From contig JBBBWG010005458.1 of the NCBI GenBank assembly GCA_037176905.1, forward strand, positions 1 to 27,972: 27,972 bases of DNA, read 5' to 3'. The stretch's first letter is position 1, and the number at the start of each line of letters is the position of its first letter. Source of the stretch: Azolla pinnata. Its lineage: Eukaryota; Streptophyta; Polypodiopsida; Salviniales; Salviniaceae. Positions 11,681 through 25,400 of the stretch are shown one piece after another. Below the pieces are notes generated by a model. It was given only the letters and a program-made list of their open reading frames with translations, had not been told where the DNA came from and did no database searches. Position numbers and translations under genes: made by a program.

Positions 11681-12007
11681 GTGGTTGAAGCGTATAGGGA
11701 GCACCGGAGGAGACGGGGGAAATCAAAAGAAGGACAACGGCTGAGGAAGGAAGCATGGAGAGCGATCAACGGAACGGAGTACCGAAGAGCTGCATTGCTT
11801 CCCTTAAACAGATGGAGGGAGATCTTTCAGCACGGGGACAATCTCCATCGCTGCAGCTTCCGAAACGGAAGGGCAAAACAGAAGCCAAAACTGAATACGT
11901 TGTTCTGTTGGAGAGTGAGCAGAAGAAGAAGAAGAAGAAGAAGGTTTTTATTTTTCCCAGGAATTTTTGTTCTCTAATTTTTTGCAGACAATTACCTAAT
12001 AAGGCCC
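11681..12007 (-). promoter_or_regulatory. Probable 5' UTR and promoter of the SIZ-like gene
   Basis: On the minus strand this lies directly upstream of the ATG at 11680-11678. It contains a pyrimidine-rich CTT repeat (GAA repeat on the plus strand, 11920-11943), of the kind common in plant 5' leaders. No clear TATA box can be chosen by eye. The plus-strand open frames here (11681-12018) are lysine/arginine-rich by-products of this tract and I do not call them genes. Confidence 0.4.
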
Positions 12008-12155
12008 CCAAATTTTGATTTTACATTCTTGATAGATTGCATCAACTAATTGCAATCCAAATTTTGATTTTACATTCTTGATAGATTACATCAACTATTT
12101 GCAATCCAAATTTTGATTTTACAATCTTGATAGATTACATCAATTAATTGCAATC
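12008..12155. repeat. 49-bp tandem repeat, three copies
   Basis: The phrase CCAAATTTTGATTTTACA begins at 12008, 12057 and 12106, so the period is 49 bp. Each copy continues with TTGATAGATT and CATCAA...TTGCAATC. Looser echoes of the same words (TTGATAG, ACTAATTACAATCAG) recur to about 12430, suggesting an older, longer array. It lies about 330 bp upstream of the SIZ-like start codon. Confidence 0.85.
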
Positions 12156-13454
12156 AGTTACAACCTGGTAGATTTCACAAATTAAGTACACTGTGATAGA
12201 TTGCACTACTTACACTTTAGCGTCTGCATCATGATCGATTTGCAGGCTCGAGAAGTTATCGGCCGATAAACTGCAGTTCGACTTTTAGAACGCATCGATA
12301 TGAATGTAGCTGATAAAAGAACGGAAGGAAGACAAATACATTTCATTGGTGCCTTACGAAGGTTGGCATAAATTAATTACCATATGGTTGATTACATTCT
12401 TGATAGTTTACATAGACTAATTACAATCAGATGGATTGAATAGCTTACTATTTACTTCTAGATTAAAACAATTATAAGTTTGGAAGTTACCAAATAACAA
12501 CCATTGATCTAATAAACTACAATTTAGCACCAAACAAAGATCCTACCAAGAAATAAAAAGGATATATTCGCGTATTCTAACGGCCCATGAGACAGACAAT
12601 ACAATAATGAAATGTTTGCCCAAACCAACCATATGTAATGGCAAAGACTGTTTGTGCTAGGTTTATTACAATAGTGAGAACTGTAGAGCAAGGAGGAACA
12701 TCTTACACATTTTGATCAGCTTGACAATATGTATACAAAGGCCCGAATGATTCTGGATTCTCTTCTCGCGATTTCTTATTGTTGCATCCCCTAATGTGTA
12801 GGCCTTCACGATGCCTCTTGCCTTCGCAATCAACTGACACAACAATGTTGGCTACCGTTGCTTCTTAGCACCCATGTCGACTAATCACATCAGCTCAACA
12901 ATTGAAAGTTTCGACACATTCATCTACTTAATTAGTAATATTCCTCCCTCTACTCAATTGCGTCGCAATTCCATGTTTCGCGGCTGAGTTGTTTGATCTG
13001 GTTGTTTACATTGCTATATCATAATGCAATGCAGTAGATAAAAGACACGGTTGCAAAGAATTTGAGACACTTGGTGGGCACTATCTCCTATCACCCAAAT
13101 GAATACCATCATCCAACCATCTTGTGTTTACTACAGATTACCAATTTTGAAAGCGTAGTTCTTATTGTTACCATTCAAGATTCAGAGTTCTTCAAAGATA
13201 GCCAGGAAATCCGCCTCTTCAAGCAAGTAATCGACTAGAAACAAACTGTATCAGCAGTAGCAAGCAATATACAATGTACTTCTTCATCTTTGGCCAAAAC
13301 AAAGGTGTGGTAGGCATAGAGAAAGACAAACTCATAACATCATACAGAGAAGAAAGGCGCAAGGTAAGGAGGATACGTTAATCTACATACACAAATCGTT
13401 TCCTATCTACATGCGGAACCGAAGATCTCAAATCGCCTTTTATTCGATTTGCAT
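12156..13454. other. Intergenic region between the SIZ-like and SEC3 genes
   Basis: I see no coding exon, tRNA or other RNA gene. The right end must hold the 3' UTR of the SEC3 gene. Minus-strand AATAAA hexamers occur at about 13438-13443, directly after the stop, and at about 12662-12667. The left part carries diverged echoes of the 49-bp repeat. Confidence 0.5.
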
Positions 13455-16400
13455 CTACAAGCTGACATTCTTGAAAAGCTCCGCCATTTGAGCTGACGAT
13501 GGACTCAACGGATCATCCGGATAACATTTTGCGAGAACAGCTTCCAGCCCTTCATATTTATCGAAAAAATCTACCTGCACAAACGTTCAAGAATGACAAA
13601 CGGATGCATAAATCTCTTATTTATACATGTATACATATGTACAGACATATACATACATCCCATGCATGCATACAAATTTGATGAAACTCTATGTTTGAGA
13701 TAGTTATTTCATACTTTGCACTTCTCCCACAAGGAGGGCAGTAATTCTTCAGACGTTATCTGCTTTTGAATCTTTTTGTACATCGCGGACAAACTCTTCT
13801 CAACCTGCGGTGAAGAAACCCATTCCAAGTGTTTTTACATTCTACATGGCATAGAAGGAGGCCTGAAAAAATATATGATACGGAAGTGAAAAAACATGCA
13901 ATGGCATTACCCCCGAAAGGCTTGTTTTCACAATTTTTCGCATGTCAGCCTTTGAGGCCCCTTGAGTAAATTTCACCTACAGCAACAGAACCATTGAACC
14001 CACAATTAGGTATTACGATAACCCAAAAAATAAGAAACAGAACAAATACAGAGTATTTCCAACCCTTCTCTGTTAGCACTACCTAAATAAACCCTAAATA
14101 TACAATAACATGATATACATGTTGAAGAAAATACACAACCTTCACGCAATTTTTGATCAATCCTCCACCAAGTTTGCTATAAACAGGCATATAGTTTCAC
14201 ACATAAACTAGTCTAATTTTTAACAATATAGCCAAAGTCCAAAGAGCACATACATCTTCTGGTGGTACTGTATATAAAAGGCTTTCCACTTTCTGACCAA
14301 ACTGGAAAAGCTTTTCAAATTGCTGTTGCAAACATGCCATTTAACAATACCAATGAGAAAAAAGGGGAAAGTCTCTGAAACTTTAATTGGATTTTATAAA
14401 CACGCACTTACATGATTAATAATTGAGTTGATGTATCTAGTCCGAGCTTGCTCGTAGCTATCACTTGCATTCTGATAGAATTCACGCAACGTAGGAACAA
14501 CATTTGCTAGTTCATACATACTGCAGAAGAAGAGCAGCTCATTGTTATCAATTTAGTTCATGGAGTGTATGTCCTGAATGACCTTATAGCTTAGAAAAAC
14601 TTCATACATACTGCAGATGAAGAGCAGCTCATTGTTATCAATTTAGTTCATGGAGTGTATGTCCTGAATGAACTTAGAGCACAAACCTGTTCTGAAATGC
14701 TGCATAATTTTCCAAAAGTACAATATCCGAATGCTTTGGATCCACTTTAGCTACTTCTTCAAAAACACTGAACATAGTTCTCACCTGCAATCGACAAAAC
14801 TAAATCAAATCAAAGTGCCTTGACGGAACAATAGAACTTTAAATAAAGACACGACTTGTCCATCTCAGCATTCAATTTGGCTATGACATCAAACAAGAGA
14901 TCCCATTAGAACAGAAGATTCCATTAGTAAAACAGATTTCCCGAGTGTATGATTTTAAATATGATTCCATCCCTGAGGACCATCACCAAAATAAATATAA
15001 ACAAATCCAAAGGTACCAAATAAGAACTTGATACATAGCGGTTCAGCCTCAAGACCTTGGAAGTAAAGCAGCACTTGATGTCGAGTGATAACAGTTCTAT
15101 TCTATTTAGAACGAGTGGTCTACATGCATGAACCACCCTGATGGATCAAAAAAGTTTAGTTGGTTCTTTGCTGTCCATTTTTTCTCTGTTTCTTTCTTTC
15201 AAGCAAGAATAATCCCAAGCACTATTGGTCTTTCTACTATCGTTCTATGAGCAAGGCCTTATTTGAATAGGATCCCCCCTTATTACATACAAGAGAAAAG
15301 AGAATAATGTTCCTCCAATTCTACATTCCAATTCTAGTCTTCATCTTTCTGAGACAAAATTCTGAGCTTGCCTATCTCAATATCAAATATACAAATAGAT
15401 CCGTACCCACAAAAAGGGCCTGAAGATAAATCCTCACCCATAAAATCTGTAAGATGGACCAATTCTCAAAGGAAGAGGCAGCGCTTTCATTGAATCAAGG
15501 AGCCAAAAAGGACAAGTAGACACAACAAAAGACTACTTTTAAAATTCACATCTTGAAAAAACAAAAGCCAATTAAAATCTACTTATCATACTTCCAAATG
15601 TCCACAACCTTTTGGCTGAAAATACTAAACAGTCAGATATACTTGATTAGCTTTTTTGAGAGACATGGCAATATTCCACAGGGACATGTTGATCACACAC
15701 AACACGAAATATAGACATCAGTTCACAGACACAAATACTAACCAACTTTTTATAGGCTGCATCAACCATATCTCTAGAATTACCCAGAACCAAACTTTCC
15801 ATTCGCTGTGCCAAAGCCTCAAACCTGTTAAAGGGATGAATTGCGAAATTGAGCCTTATTCATTTCAAATATGTTCTCAAATAAAGAACAGGCAGGCCAA
15901 TCATGTGTCATCTGCTTAAAAAGCAAGAGAAAATGGAAAACATAGAGTTTACAACTAAATCTAGTATACGCCTCCATAACCTCAGCAGATGAACCAATCA
16001 AATGTGTAATACCTGGATATATATGTTAGTACGCCAACCTGCCTAAGGCTAGCATGCTTTTCAATTTGTTTGCATGCCTCATCAACAAACTATAAAACAA
16101 GGAAAATGTCAAATTTTTAGAAATGTATCAGATGTTCGTGCTTCTATCAATGGGAGAACTTTAGAGACTGAACTTTTACAATCTGATTAAAAAGAAAACA
16201 TACTATGTTAAAGCAATTTGTGATTTTTGATTGCAACTCGACCAAAAGACGGCGTACAAAACCAGCTGCGTCTGCTTTCTGACTAGACAAAAAGCGTTCG
16301 GTTGCCCCTTGCATGGAGATGCATCGTAAAGGGTCGGATTTGTACACCCAAGTTACTACTCCATCGAAGTCCTCCTAAAATGAATCCAAATTCAGGTTTG

Positions 16401-19400
16401 ACTGATATCATGCAACTAAATCAACATTCCTCCTGAGATCAGAACTAAAGCACACCTGGATACCGTTAAGAAGCTCTTCCAGAGCTTTATTAAGAGAATC
16501 AAGTTCTTGGGAATCCTTTCCAGCTGTAAGAAATGTATCAATAAGCAGTGAAGATACCTAGCTTAGTAAACTAAGTTGAACCACAAAAGATAATGCCTTA
16601 CAAGCATTGGCATGGGTGCCAGAACTACTTTCATCATCTTCATCCGAGATCCTTCTATCATTTGGTCCCGGTGGAACAAGTGGCAAGACATCAAAGCACA
16701 TGAAAGATGCAAAGAATGTGCTCTGTAGATGAGAGAAAAGAATAAATCATTCAAATTTCTAAACATCTAAGTAGTCTAAATTATCAAGAAAGTTCCACAT
16801 TTGATGCATCTATTATACATAGACAACGTTCTGCTACATTATCAAACCGGTCATTCTATGGTGTAGATCTTGACAGATAAAAAGAAATGTGGCTTTACCC
16901 CCTTGCTTTTACACTCAAACACAGCATCACACTAAACACATGCATAAAGTTTAGAAACTCCATGACACAAAAATTTCTTCTGATATAAACGTGAATATAG
17001 GGTAGACCTGGAAAAGAAGTCGTGTAAGATGAACTATAATATTATTAAACTAAACTAACCTCATCCACTAACAAAGGTATGAATATCCGAAGCATTTTAG
17101 CATAGGCATCTGAGACTGTAGATGTATCCAAACCACCAGCCCCTTGCCCTTCTAGCCATGCTCCACCTGGGTTTAAATTTCTATTTACCTTGGTACTGGC
17201 TCTTAATTCATTCCCAAATTCTCTGGCCTGATAGTGCACAAAACAAATCAAAGGAGAATCGAAAAACCAAGTCAAATTGCTTTTATTTTCTTGAGCTGAA
17301 ATATCATGTTTGCCCCTACAAAGTGTATCACACCTCACGCCTTAGCAGCAAATTCAAGGACTGACAATACGCATGCCGTAATGGAATCAGAGAGCTTTTC
17401 TCAAGATTCTGCAACAAACAGATAGTGTAAATGGAAGAATGGAAATGGATAACTGTCTTTACGTAATTATCAAACTAGAAATTATAAGATAAACACACCT
17501 TTAGATGTTGTAACATCCTGGCATATGTGCGGCATTTAAATCTTAAATCAGCATGATCTGGCCTCTTAAGTTGGCCCCTCTAGATTTCATTTTGAAAGGA
17601 CAATGATATAAATTAGTAGGTCTAGAAGTAAATGAATAAAACTTGTGAGCTATGATCCAGTACCATGGAGAAATAGGTCCTGTCATTGATCATGAAATCC
17701 ACTAGGCTGGAAAAATAATTACGTAGGAACTCCGATGCCCTCTTTACGAATGTTGACTTGAGTGCTTCAAGTTCTGTTCGTTTTTCTTTCACCTGTGATT
17801 AATGTAACTAAGGAGACTTTATATACCTTTTGTAAACAGAAATGAAGCATTTTTTCCCATAGACACAGAAAACAAGTTAAACATTTAAGGAAAAAGCAAA
17901 CACACGCCAAGCTCTACAAATATACACAAGATTAACTTGTGAACATAAGGATGCTAAGCTTCTATAATTCTAGCTTTCAGTGGTGGGACTAAAACTTCAA
18001 CTTCATAGATGACATAAAAGACATCACAATAATGGAGGCATACAATGAAGAAGAGTCTGGCTTCCATGAGCACTTGGCAAGTTTGACAATATGGTAAGTG
18101 CAGGGCAGTTATTAATTAGATGGAACTGTTATGCAATGTCCCTTGGAAAACGTTCATCCAGCTGTACTTACTGCTCGCATGTTCATGTAGCAAGGATCCA
18201 AATGTGGTGGTTCCAGAGAACGTAACGCTTGTGTCAACCATTCACAAGCCTCCACATTTTGTGGCATGCGAGCCTCCTCAAATGAGCCTACAGTTAATGA
18301 CGCTACATACTGAAATAGAGATAAATCAAGTTATTCAACTAGACCATTCGTGGAATTTTTCATGACGCTACATAAATGAACTACAAAAAGACATGCCTCA
18401 TTGGGAATTTTTAATCTTTCCAGCAGCTTGTTCAGTTCCACCACAAGTGCAGTGTTGTTAACTTCTTGCATCTTCAGTTTATTGTTCCTTGTTTCAATCT
18501 GGAACATTCATCTAGGGTAGTCAATTTCACATGCACACAAAGCTATTGTCAACATCTATAGAATATATGTACGCACTGTCAGCATCTATAGAATATATAC
18601 ACACCGATGCAATATCTTCACGCATGTGTTTCAGCTTCATATTGACTGCTTGAAGCCATTGATCAAGATCATCAACACTAGAGGCAGCAACATCCAGCTG
18701 GTACAAAACCTGCATGTATCTTGCATGCTCAGAAACAGATAATCAAATGAGATGCAATTGTGTTATCAGAAACCCACCTCATCGACGAGCGGCTGGCTCT
18801 CTAAGATAGAATGAACATTTGCAGCTTCTAATGCATCAAGCTCTCGCTTCAACCTCTCAGAAAACGCCTCTGCTTCATCAATGCCCATAAGATAACTGTC
18901 CATTTAAAAAATGAAATCCCATGACATCCCATTATCAATCAATCCATATAATTACAGTTAATAACATCTGCTGCAAGAATCAGCATCCCATCACAAGGGA
19001 TCAATACAATTATTCTTTATCATCCAGTTTCAATCTTCTGGTGTATCGTTCACAACTCTTGTAGCCCTTTCTAGGCAGCACTATTAACAAATATTTGAAC
19101 CAATCTAGTCAATTAGATCTAAATAAAGACACGAAAATTAAATTGTTTTAACTGGCCAAGGATGGAATTTAAGACAAATCATGAATACAAAATAAGCATC
19201 TAATGTAAGACAAAGAACGGTGATTTTATTTTTTTTAAACCTAAAAGTTACATGCAAAGATTATAATATTAATTTCCACTTTCTAGTAACCAAGGACAAT
19301 ATAAATAATGGTGCATACAAATAGAGAACCAAGGCACCTACGTATCAAGGAGTGCTTCCATGTCTTTCTCCTCTGTTGTTGAAACTAAATCCCTCTCCAT

Positions 19401-22400
19401 AGTTATAGCTGTCTCCTTTGAGCTATCATAAGGAATGTCCATTTCAATATCACGGGATATTGCCGAGGGAAGCACCTTTGCATTTTTCTACATACACCAA
19501 TAGGACAGTGCATTCCATGATATCATATTGGATACTCGTAAGAGGTTCAGAAGCAATCTTTCCGTTATGTGTTGCCAACAGTTCCAATTGTAGAAAGAAA
19601 AATATGAACATACAAAAATGCATCAAGCTCAAACCTGTTCCCAAAGAGCCATCTCTACCACATCCATGCCAACGATTTTAGGCAAGCGACCAAGATTTTC
19701 TTTGCATAGCTTTAAAATGTAAGTTAAGAACCTATTTCTGTTCATGGAAAACAAGTGAGACAAAATAACATTTCAAGAAAGGATGGCACTGTTAAAAACA
19801 CTCAAAACAAAAACAACTTTACCTGTCATCAATACTCCGCATACTCCATTGGGGAGGAGACACAGTTTGAGTTTTCAGGTTGTCAAATCCCTACATTATT
19901 ATAAACCGTGTAAAATAAAAATATCCATCAAAATGTATTAAAATGCAAGAGGGAATAAGGAGAGAGCAGGACCAATATAAAGGTACAACCAGCAGTATCG
20001 CTTGGTACAGCTTCAATCTTCACAAGATGCTTCAGTTTATATACTTTTGCTGGCTAGATCACGTCCCAAAGTTCATGGTACATAAGTGCATTGTTCAAAC
20101 TTTGAATTAAGTATCACGAAATTTAGATAGTTGGTGATACCTGAAGCCCACGAGATGTGATCTTCAATACTTGAAGATTAACCTTGAATTTCTGTGTAGT
20201 TTCAGACCTTTTTGCTGAAAAAAAAATGTTTGGAGATCGACAGTTGTTAAATTCACAAGTCTATGCATAAACATCCTAGGGTTGCACTTTTAGTATGACT
20301 ATGTGAAGTCAGTAAATGAGTGAATTAAAGGAAAATGAAATGAAGATAAATTTATATCTTTTAGGAGTCCAACATGGATGGTGTTACAAGGCATAGCATC
20401 GTACATTGTTTCCTTTTCTTTGAGAACAAAACCAAATAAGCATAACTAACAATAGAAGTAAAGGAATATTTAACAATTAAATATTATTATCTACACATGC
20501 ATGCCTGTATTCTATTCCTTCAACAACATTACTCTGTCTCTCGGTCCTAGAATGAACATTCCCAACTACCTTGATCTCTGTAGCGATCACTTGCGTAGTG
20601 AATCAAAAACTTTGCAAAGGCAATGGTTTCTGTCTTATTTCATAGAACACAGCACAATGAAGAGCCCATTTGATTTCATTCCTTGATGACACAACTGTCA
20701 AATTCTTCCTCCAGATGAATGTGGGCATATCTACTTAATCCATCTCTAGTTGATTGAATAAGTTCAGAATTGTCTAGCCATACTACACACCCGTACTTTT
20801 ACCTCCATATTAGACGGTCTAATAATAAATCCAACGGAAAAGTACCAGAATACCCCTGAAAGTTCACTGACTTACCAAAATACCTCTCTATGTTCCAAAT
20901 TTACCAAACTGACTTACCAAAATACCTCACTATGTTCACTGACTTGCCTAAAAGAACATTTTATAAAGTAATCACACACTCAAATATACAAGCCTAGTTT
21001 GCCGAAATATCTTAAAACTCAAAATTATTCACCATAATGCCACTACATGCATATTTTGATCAAAGGAAAAGTACCAGAATACCCCCGGAAGTTCATTTAT
21101 TTACCAAAATGCCCCTCCATGTTTCAAATTTACCGAACTACCCTTGAATAAAAAATATACAGGTCTGCGCCATCCCTAGTTACCCATGGTGCCAACATTA
21201 GGCATGGTAACTTCAGTTACGACAATAGCATACTTGAATGATAGTCCTGCTCAGGCATCACTCTCCTCCGAGCTCAATCTTGTTGTGCCTCCTAAATAAC
21301 GAGGAAAAAGCAGCATACTGACCCCAGCCCAAATCTCCTAATGCTCACCCTAAACCTAGCCCAAGCTCTAACCCCCACCCCAATAGCCCTAATTCTAGTC
21401 GACCTGAAATCAACAATCATCACCATCACGTTGAAGAAGATATTAATGTCATTTCAATTTAACAAACAAGTTTTTGTCGTTTTTTTGTCTTATCAAAGTA
21501 ACAAAGAAGCTTTTGTCAATACAAATTCCTTCGAAGCGTTTAGGTGTCTTTGTAGACCATCTAATGAAGCAGCAATCAGCACAATGTAATCAGGACATAG
21601 CAAGATTTGCATAATTATCTCTAATAAGAGTCGCTTATGTAAACCAAAATCTCGTCTATATGGCCACTGTAAGTTGCATGCGAGTGATAGTGGGCATCAT
21701 TGTCTCACTCCAATCATGTTAGCTACAGCCTCTGAGAACCCATTAGAGGAGACGTCTTAACAATAATTCAAACAACCTATTATTCCCATAGTGTTTCTAC
21801 ATGTATCTGTTACAATTTCAAAGGCCATTCCAAAATCCATAAAACGACAAAGAAATGAGTTTCTAATGGCCCTTCAATAATAGTTAACCCCTGCAAATCT
21901 TAAGACCTTAAGACACAACTACTATGAGTTTGCATTGTAATCACACATCAACAAATATCCATTATTGTTGGTGTGTGTTGATGAAGAGTGACATGTACCT
22001 CATCATGGTAATCTAAACAAGCTTGGAAGCATAGTCTATACAAGCCGCACACTACATATCTATCCATTGATCAGTCGGCTAAGGGTGGTAGCATCCTTTC
22101 CATAAAAAAAGGTAATGGAGTACACTTGAACTATTTTTTCTGTCAAGAATCTCCTCCGCCCATATTTGCCCCTAGTCTCCAACTCCACAGTTTGGCTTCA
22201 AGGGCTACAAATGGATAGTAAAATCAAGGAATGAAATGTGAACGACATCAGGAGTGAAGCAGCAAATAGGAGATCAAGACAAAATGCAAATGGGTGTACT
22301 TGTTCTGCGTCGTTAGATGAATCCAATTTTTCGCAATCAAGTTTAGCACACAGTTGCTCTATCGTGCTATGCTAACACAGTTACCCATATCAGCTATCTT

Positions 22401-25400
22401 AGAACTAGGCTCAACCATGTGCCACTGTCAACCAGCTCACTGTGTCATTCTTGGGCACGAGTGAGTTCAAGGATTGAGCAATGGTGACTAAGACCTTCAA
22501 GAGATGTGCTTGTTCTTCAAGAAAAGGATACACAAAACCAGTGGGAATACACACTTCACAAAAAAGAATATGGTGCCTATTGAGGAATGGATGGTATTTC
22601 TGTAGATAAATTCGTCGATCTGAAGGAAATTGATCCAAACATCTTATCATTAACTTACCATACAACAAAGGTACTGTTCCAGGATCTGGTTACTTGATCA
22701 GAGCGTCCAATGATCACTTCAGCTACATATAGTTCTAGAACACTAAAGAGCACTTTGTGAATGCTCTGAAGATCTGGAAAAGCCACCTCCAAAAGTGCCA
22801 GATAAACAATGATTCGTGATTGGAGAAAATATCATTAGTTAAGACATGGAATCGTACCAAATTCATCAAGATCATTTTCGTTCACTCCATTCCTAAGATG
22901 GATTTATAAAACAAGAATAAGTGGGCATCTTGGTAGACTAGTTGACCAACGGTCATTGAGTCATAACCATTGGTTGTTGGGAGGTCATTGGTAAACCCTA
23001 AACCCAGGGCCAACCTGGATTTGAAAGCGGTTGAAGCTAACCAAAATAGCAATGATGTGTACCATGTCTTCGTGAACTCGCTGCCAAATTTCTACTCTAT
23101 GTACACAAATAACTTTAGGATATGAATTCAAGATCTTTGCAGCATCAAAAAGGGTGGCAAGTGCTTTGTCATGGTACCCTTTAACATGCAAATCTGACAA
23201 GGCACCTAGACTAGGTTGTTCTGAAAGAGCAGTCCATCGTAGAGTGTTTTCTGATTATGGTCATTACAAGGATCCTTTTTTCGAAGGATTTCATCACATG
23301 TGCAAAACTGTCCTTGCACTTTCACCAACTATCTCATTTATCAATAATTCATCCATGAGCTTGTGGGTTGTTTACAGGTGCACTTGTTCAAATCACAAAC
23401 TCAGAAAACACTTACGAATCTAGGTTGCATTGGGACGAGAAAATCGGAACTTCGTGAGAGCACCTGTTTTATCATGTTGGGTGTTCAACCAAACTGAAGC
23501 CATAGTCGAAAAGAGAGTTCAACTCTCAAGCTTGCTTGGGTTCAAAGTACAAATAGTGGCAAAGCAAACTAGATTCATATGATTGATCACCACCTAGATG
23601 TCATATTGCATCTTTCCAAGTAAGGTTGCTATTCTTCAAATGCAGAGGCAGACTCCTTGCCACAACTAAATAGTTGACTTTGGAAGGGGTGACATCAAGA
23701 GTGGAATGCAACTAGATGCAGTGTCCCGTCATCCAGTTGGAGTCAGGTTAGAGGCATCAGTTTCAACAATAAAAGATGGAGGAGCACTATAGCTTAAATG
23801 AAGACCTTTTGGAGAGTTTTGAATGACAGATGAAACTGCAGGAGACCAATGAAAAGGGTCATTTTTCCAACTGAGTGCAATCAACAGTTGCAGAAGTGTG
23901 AAGAACCCTTTGATGAACCAACCATAGAAGTAGGCAAAGACTAAGAATGATCTCGCCTCCTAAGGAAACGTTGGGGTTCACAATTCTTGGATTGTCGCTA
24001 CTTTTCTTTCATAAACAGTAATGCCATTCAGTGAAATGAGATATCCTGAAATTTCTATCGTGATCCAAATATGCCCAAACTCGCATTTCTTGCTTCTGAT
24101 ACAAAAGCACATATTCACAATGTTTGGTAAGGACAAGGTGAAAATCTCAAGCCTGTTTCACTGTCTGCATCGAGAAGATCAAAATTTCATCGAGACAAAT
24201 GACAAATTGGTCTAGACAGTCTGCCAAAAGGTCATTCATCATACATAGAAAACTAGGCCAGAGTGTTTCAGAGAATATCCAGCATTAAATAGTACCGAAA
24301 GTGGACATACCATGTTCAAAATACAGTCTTCCACTCTGAATTGACCTAATACAAACTGAGTTATAGGCACCTCAGAGATTGATCTTGAAGAATACATGTA
24401 CCTACCAAGGGTTGATCAAGGAGTTACGGGATAAGAGGTAACAAGCAACACGGTTTTGTGAAGTGACCCACTTGAGCCCCCTAGTAGTTGAGACACGAAC
24501 ACAACCAACCCTCCCTCTTTTTAATAAGCAATATGGTACAGCCAGCCAAGGACTTCGAATGTCAAATGAAACCTTCCCTAACATTCTCAGCAATGTTCGT
24601 TCAGAGGTTTGGTAATCCCATTCGATGCTGTCAGCGATTGGTAAGGTTTGGATGCATAAGTAGATGTCGCGACTACATACTTATGAGCACGGCTAATCAA
24701 TTGTCAACCGAATATGACCAAATTTTAGTGATACCTTCTGCTTCCAGAATCATCTCGTCTATACCAACATATTTCTCTAGTGAGAATTCTGGTCCTTTTG
24801 TGACGTCAAAGTATAAGAGAAACTCTCTTATGATCAGCATAGCTTTTGTAGATTTCATTTACCTTGGCATCTTTGTCTCTTAGTATGTGAATAAAGCACG
24901 ATCCATGTAGTTCCAGTACAAATAATGGAATCATACATATCCCAACCATTGACCGCTTTTGGATCATATACAATGATCAAAGAAAACGGCAGGATGAGAA
25001 TCTCTTTATCGTGGACTTTGCCACATCTACACTGTGGACTTGAGCATAATTTCCACGGATACATAGAACAATGAAAAATGCAGCTACATATGCTCACAAA
25101 CCTAAAGCCAAAAAAATTAAATACAGCTGAATTGAAAACAGGAGAACTGGATCTAAAGAAGAAAACACAAATGTCTGCATATCCAAAAGGGTCATTTTGA
25201 TTGAAAAGCAATTAGCAATCAGAGAGGAAACAGAAGCAAATAGATGTAAAAATTCTTGCTCGGTCGATCTGCAGAAATCCAGATACAGGTACACAGATGC
25301 ACAGAGAGAGAGAGAGAGGAATGAAGAGATAGAGATAGTATATACTAACACGTGAGGGCAAAGACTCTCTGCTTGGAGGAGAGGCTGCTGGCGGTGCTGC

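Larger units (their letters stand above)
20215..25349 (-). other. Long first intron of SEC3 (about 5.1 kb)
   Basis: It runs from the donor ACGT|GTTAGT after exon 1 to the acceptor TTTCAG before exon 2. Exon 1 ends with one base that joins CA of exon 2 to make serine, giving FALT-S-KRSE, as expected for the family. It contains a decayed Ty3/gypsy region, a short duplicated spacer, and a CT-rich tract just after the donor (GA repeat on the plus strand, about 25303-25318). All short open frames inside it are noise or transposon remains. Confidence 0.85.

Noticed and set aside
11429-12018. Plus-strand frames that could be a divergent gene opposite the SIZ-like start
   Set aside because: They are short, overlap each other in different frames, are dominated by a GAA repeat, and show no domain. 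They match the reverse of the SIZ-like first exon and leader.
21341-21589. Plus-strand open frame of 82 codons in SEC3 intron 1
   Set aside because: It is low-complexity at its start, has no domain, and lies in repeat-rich intron sequence.
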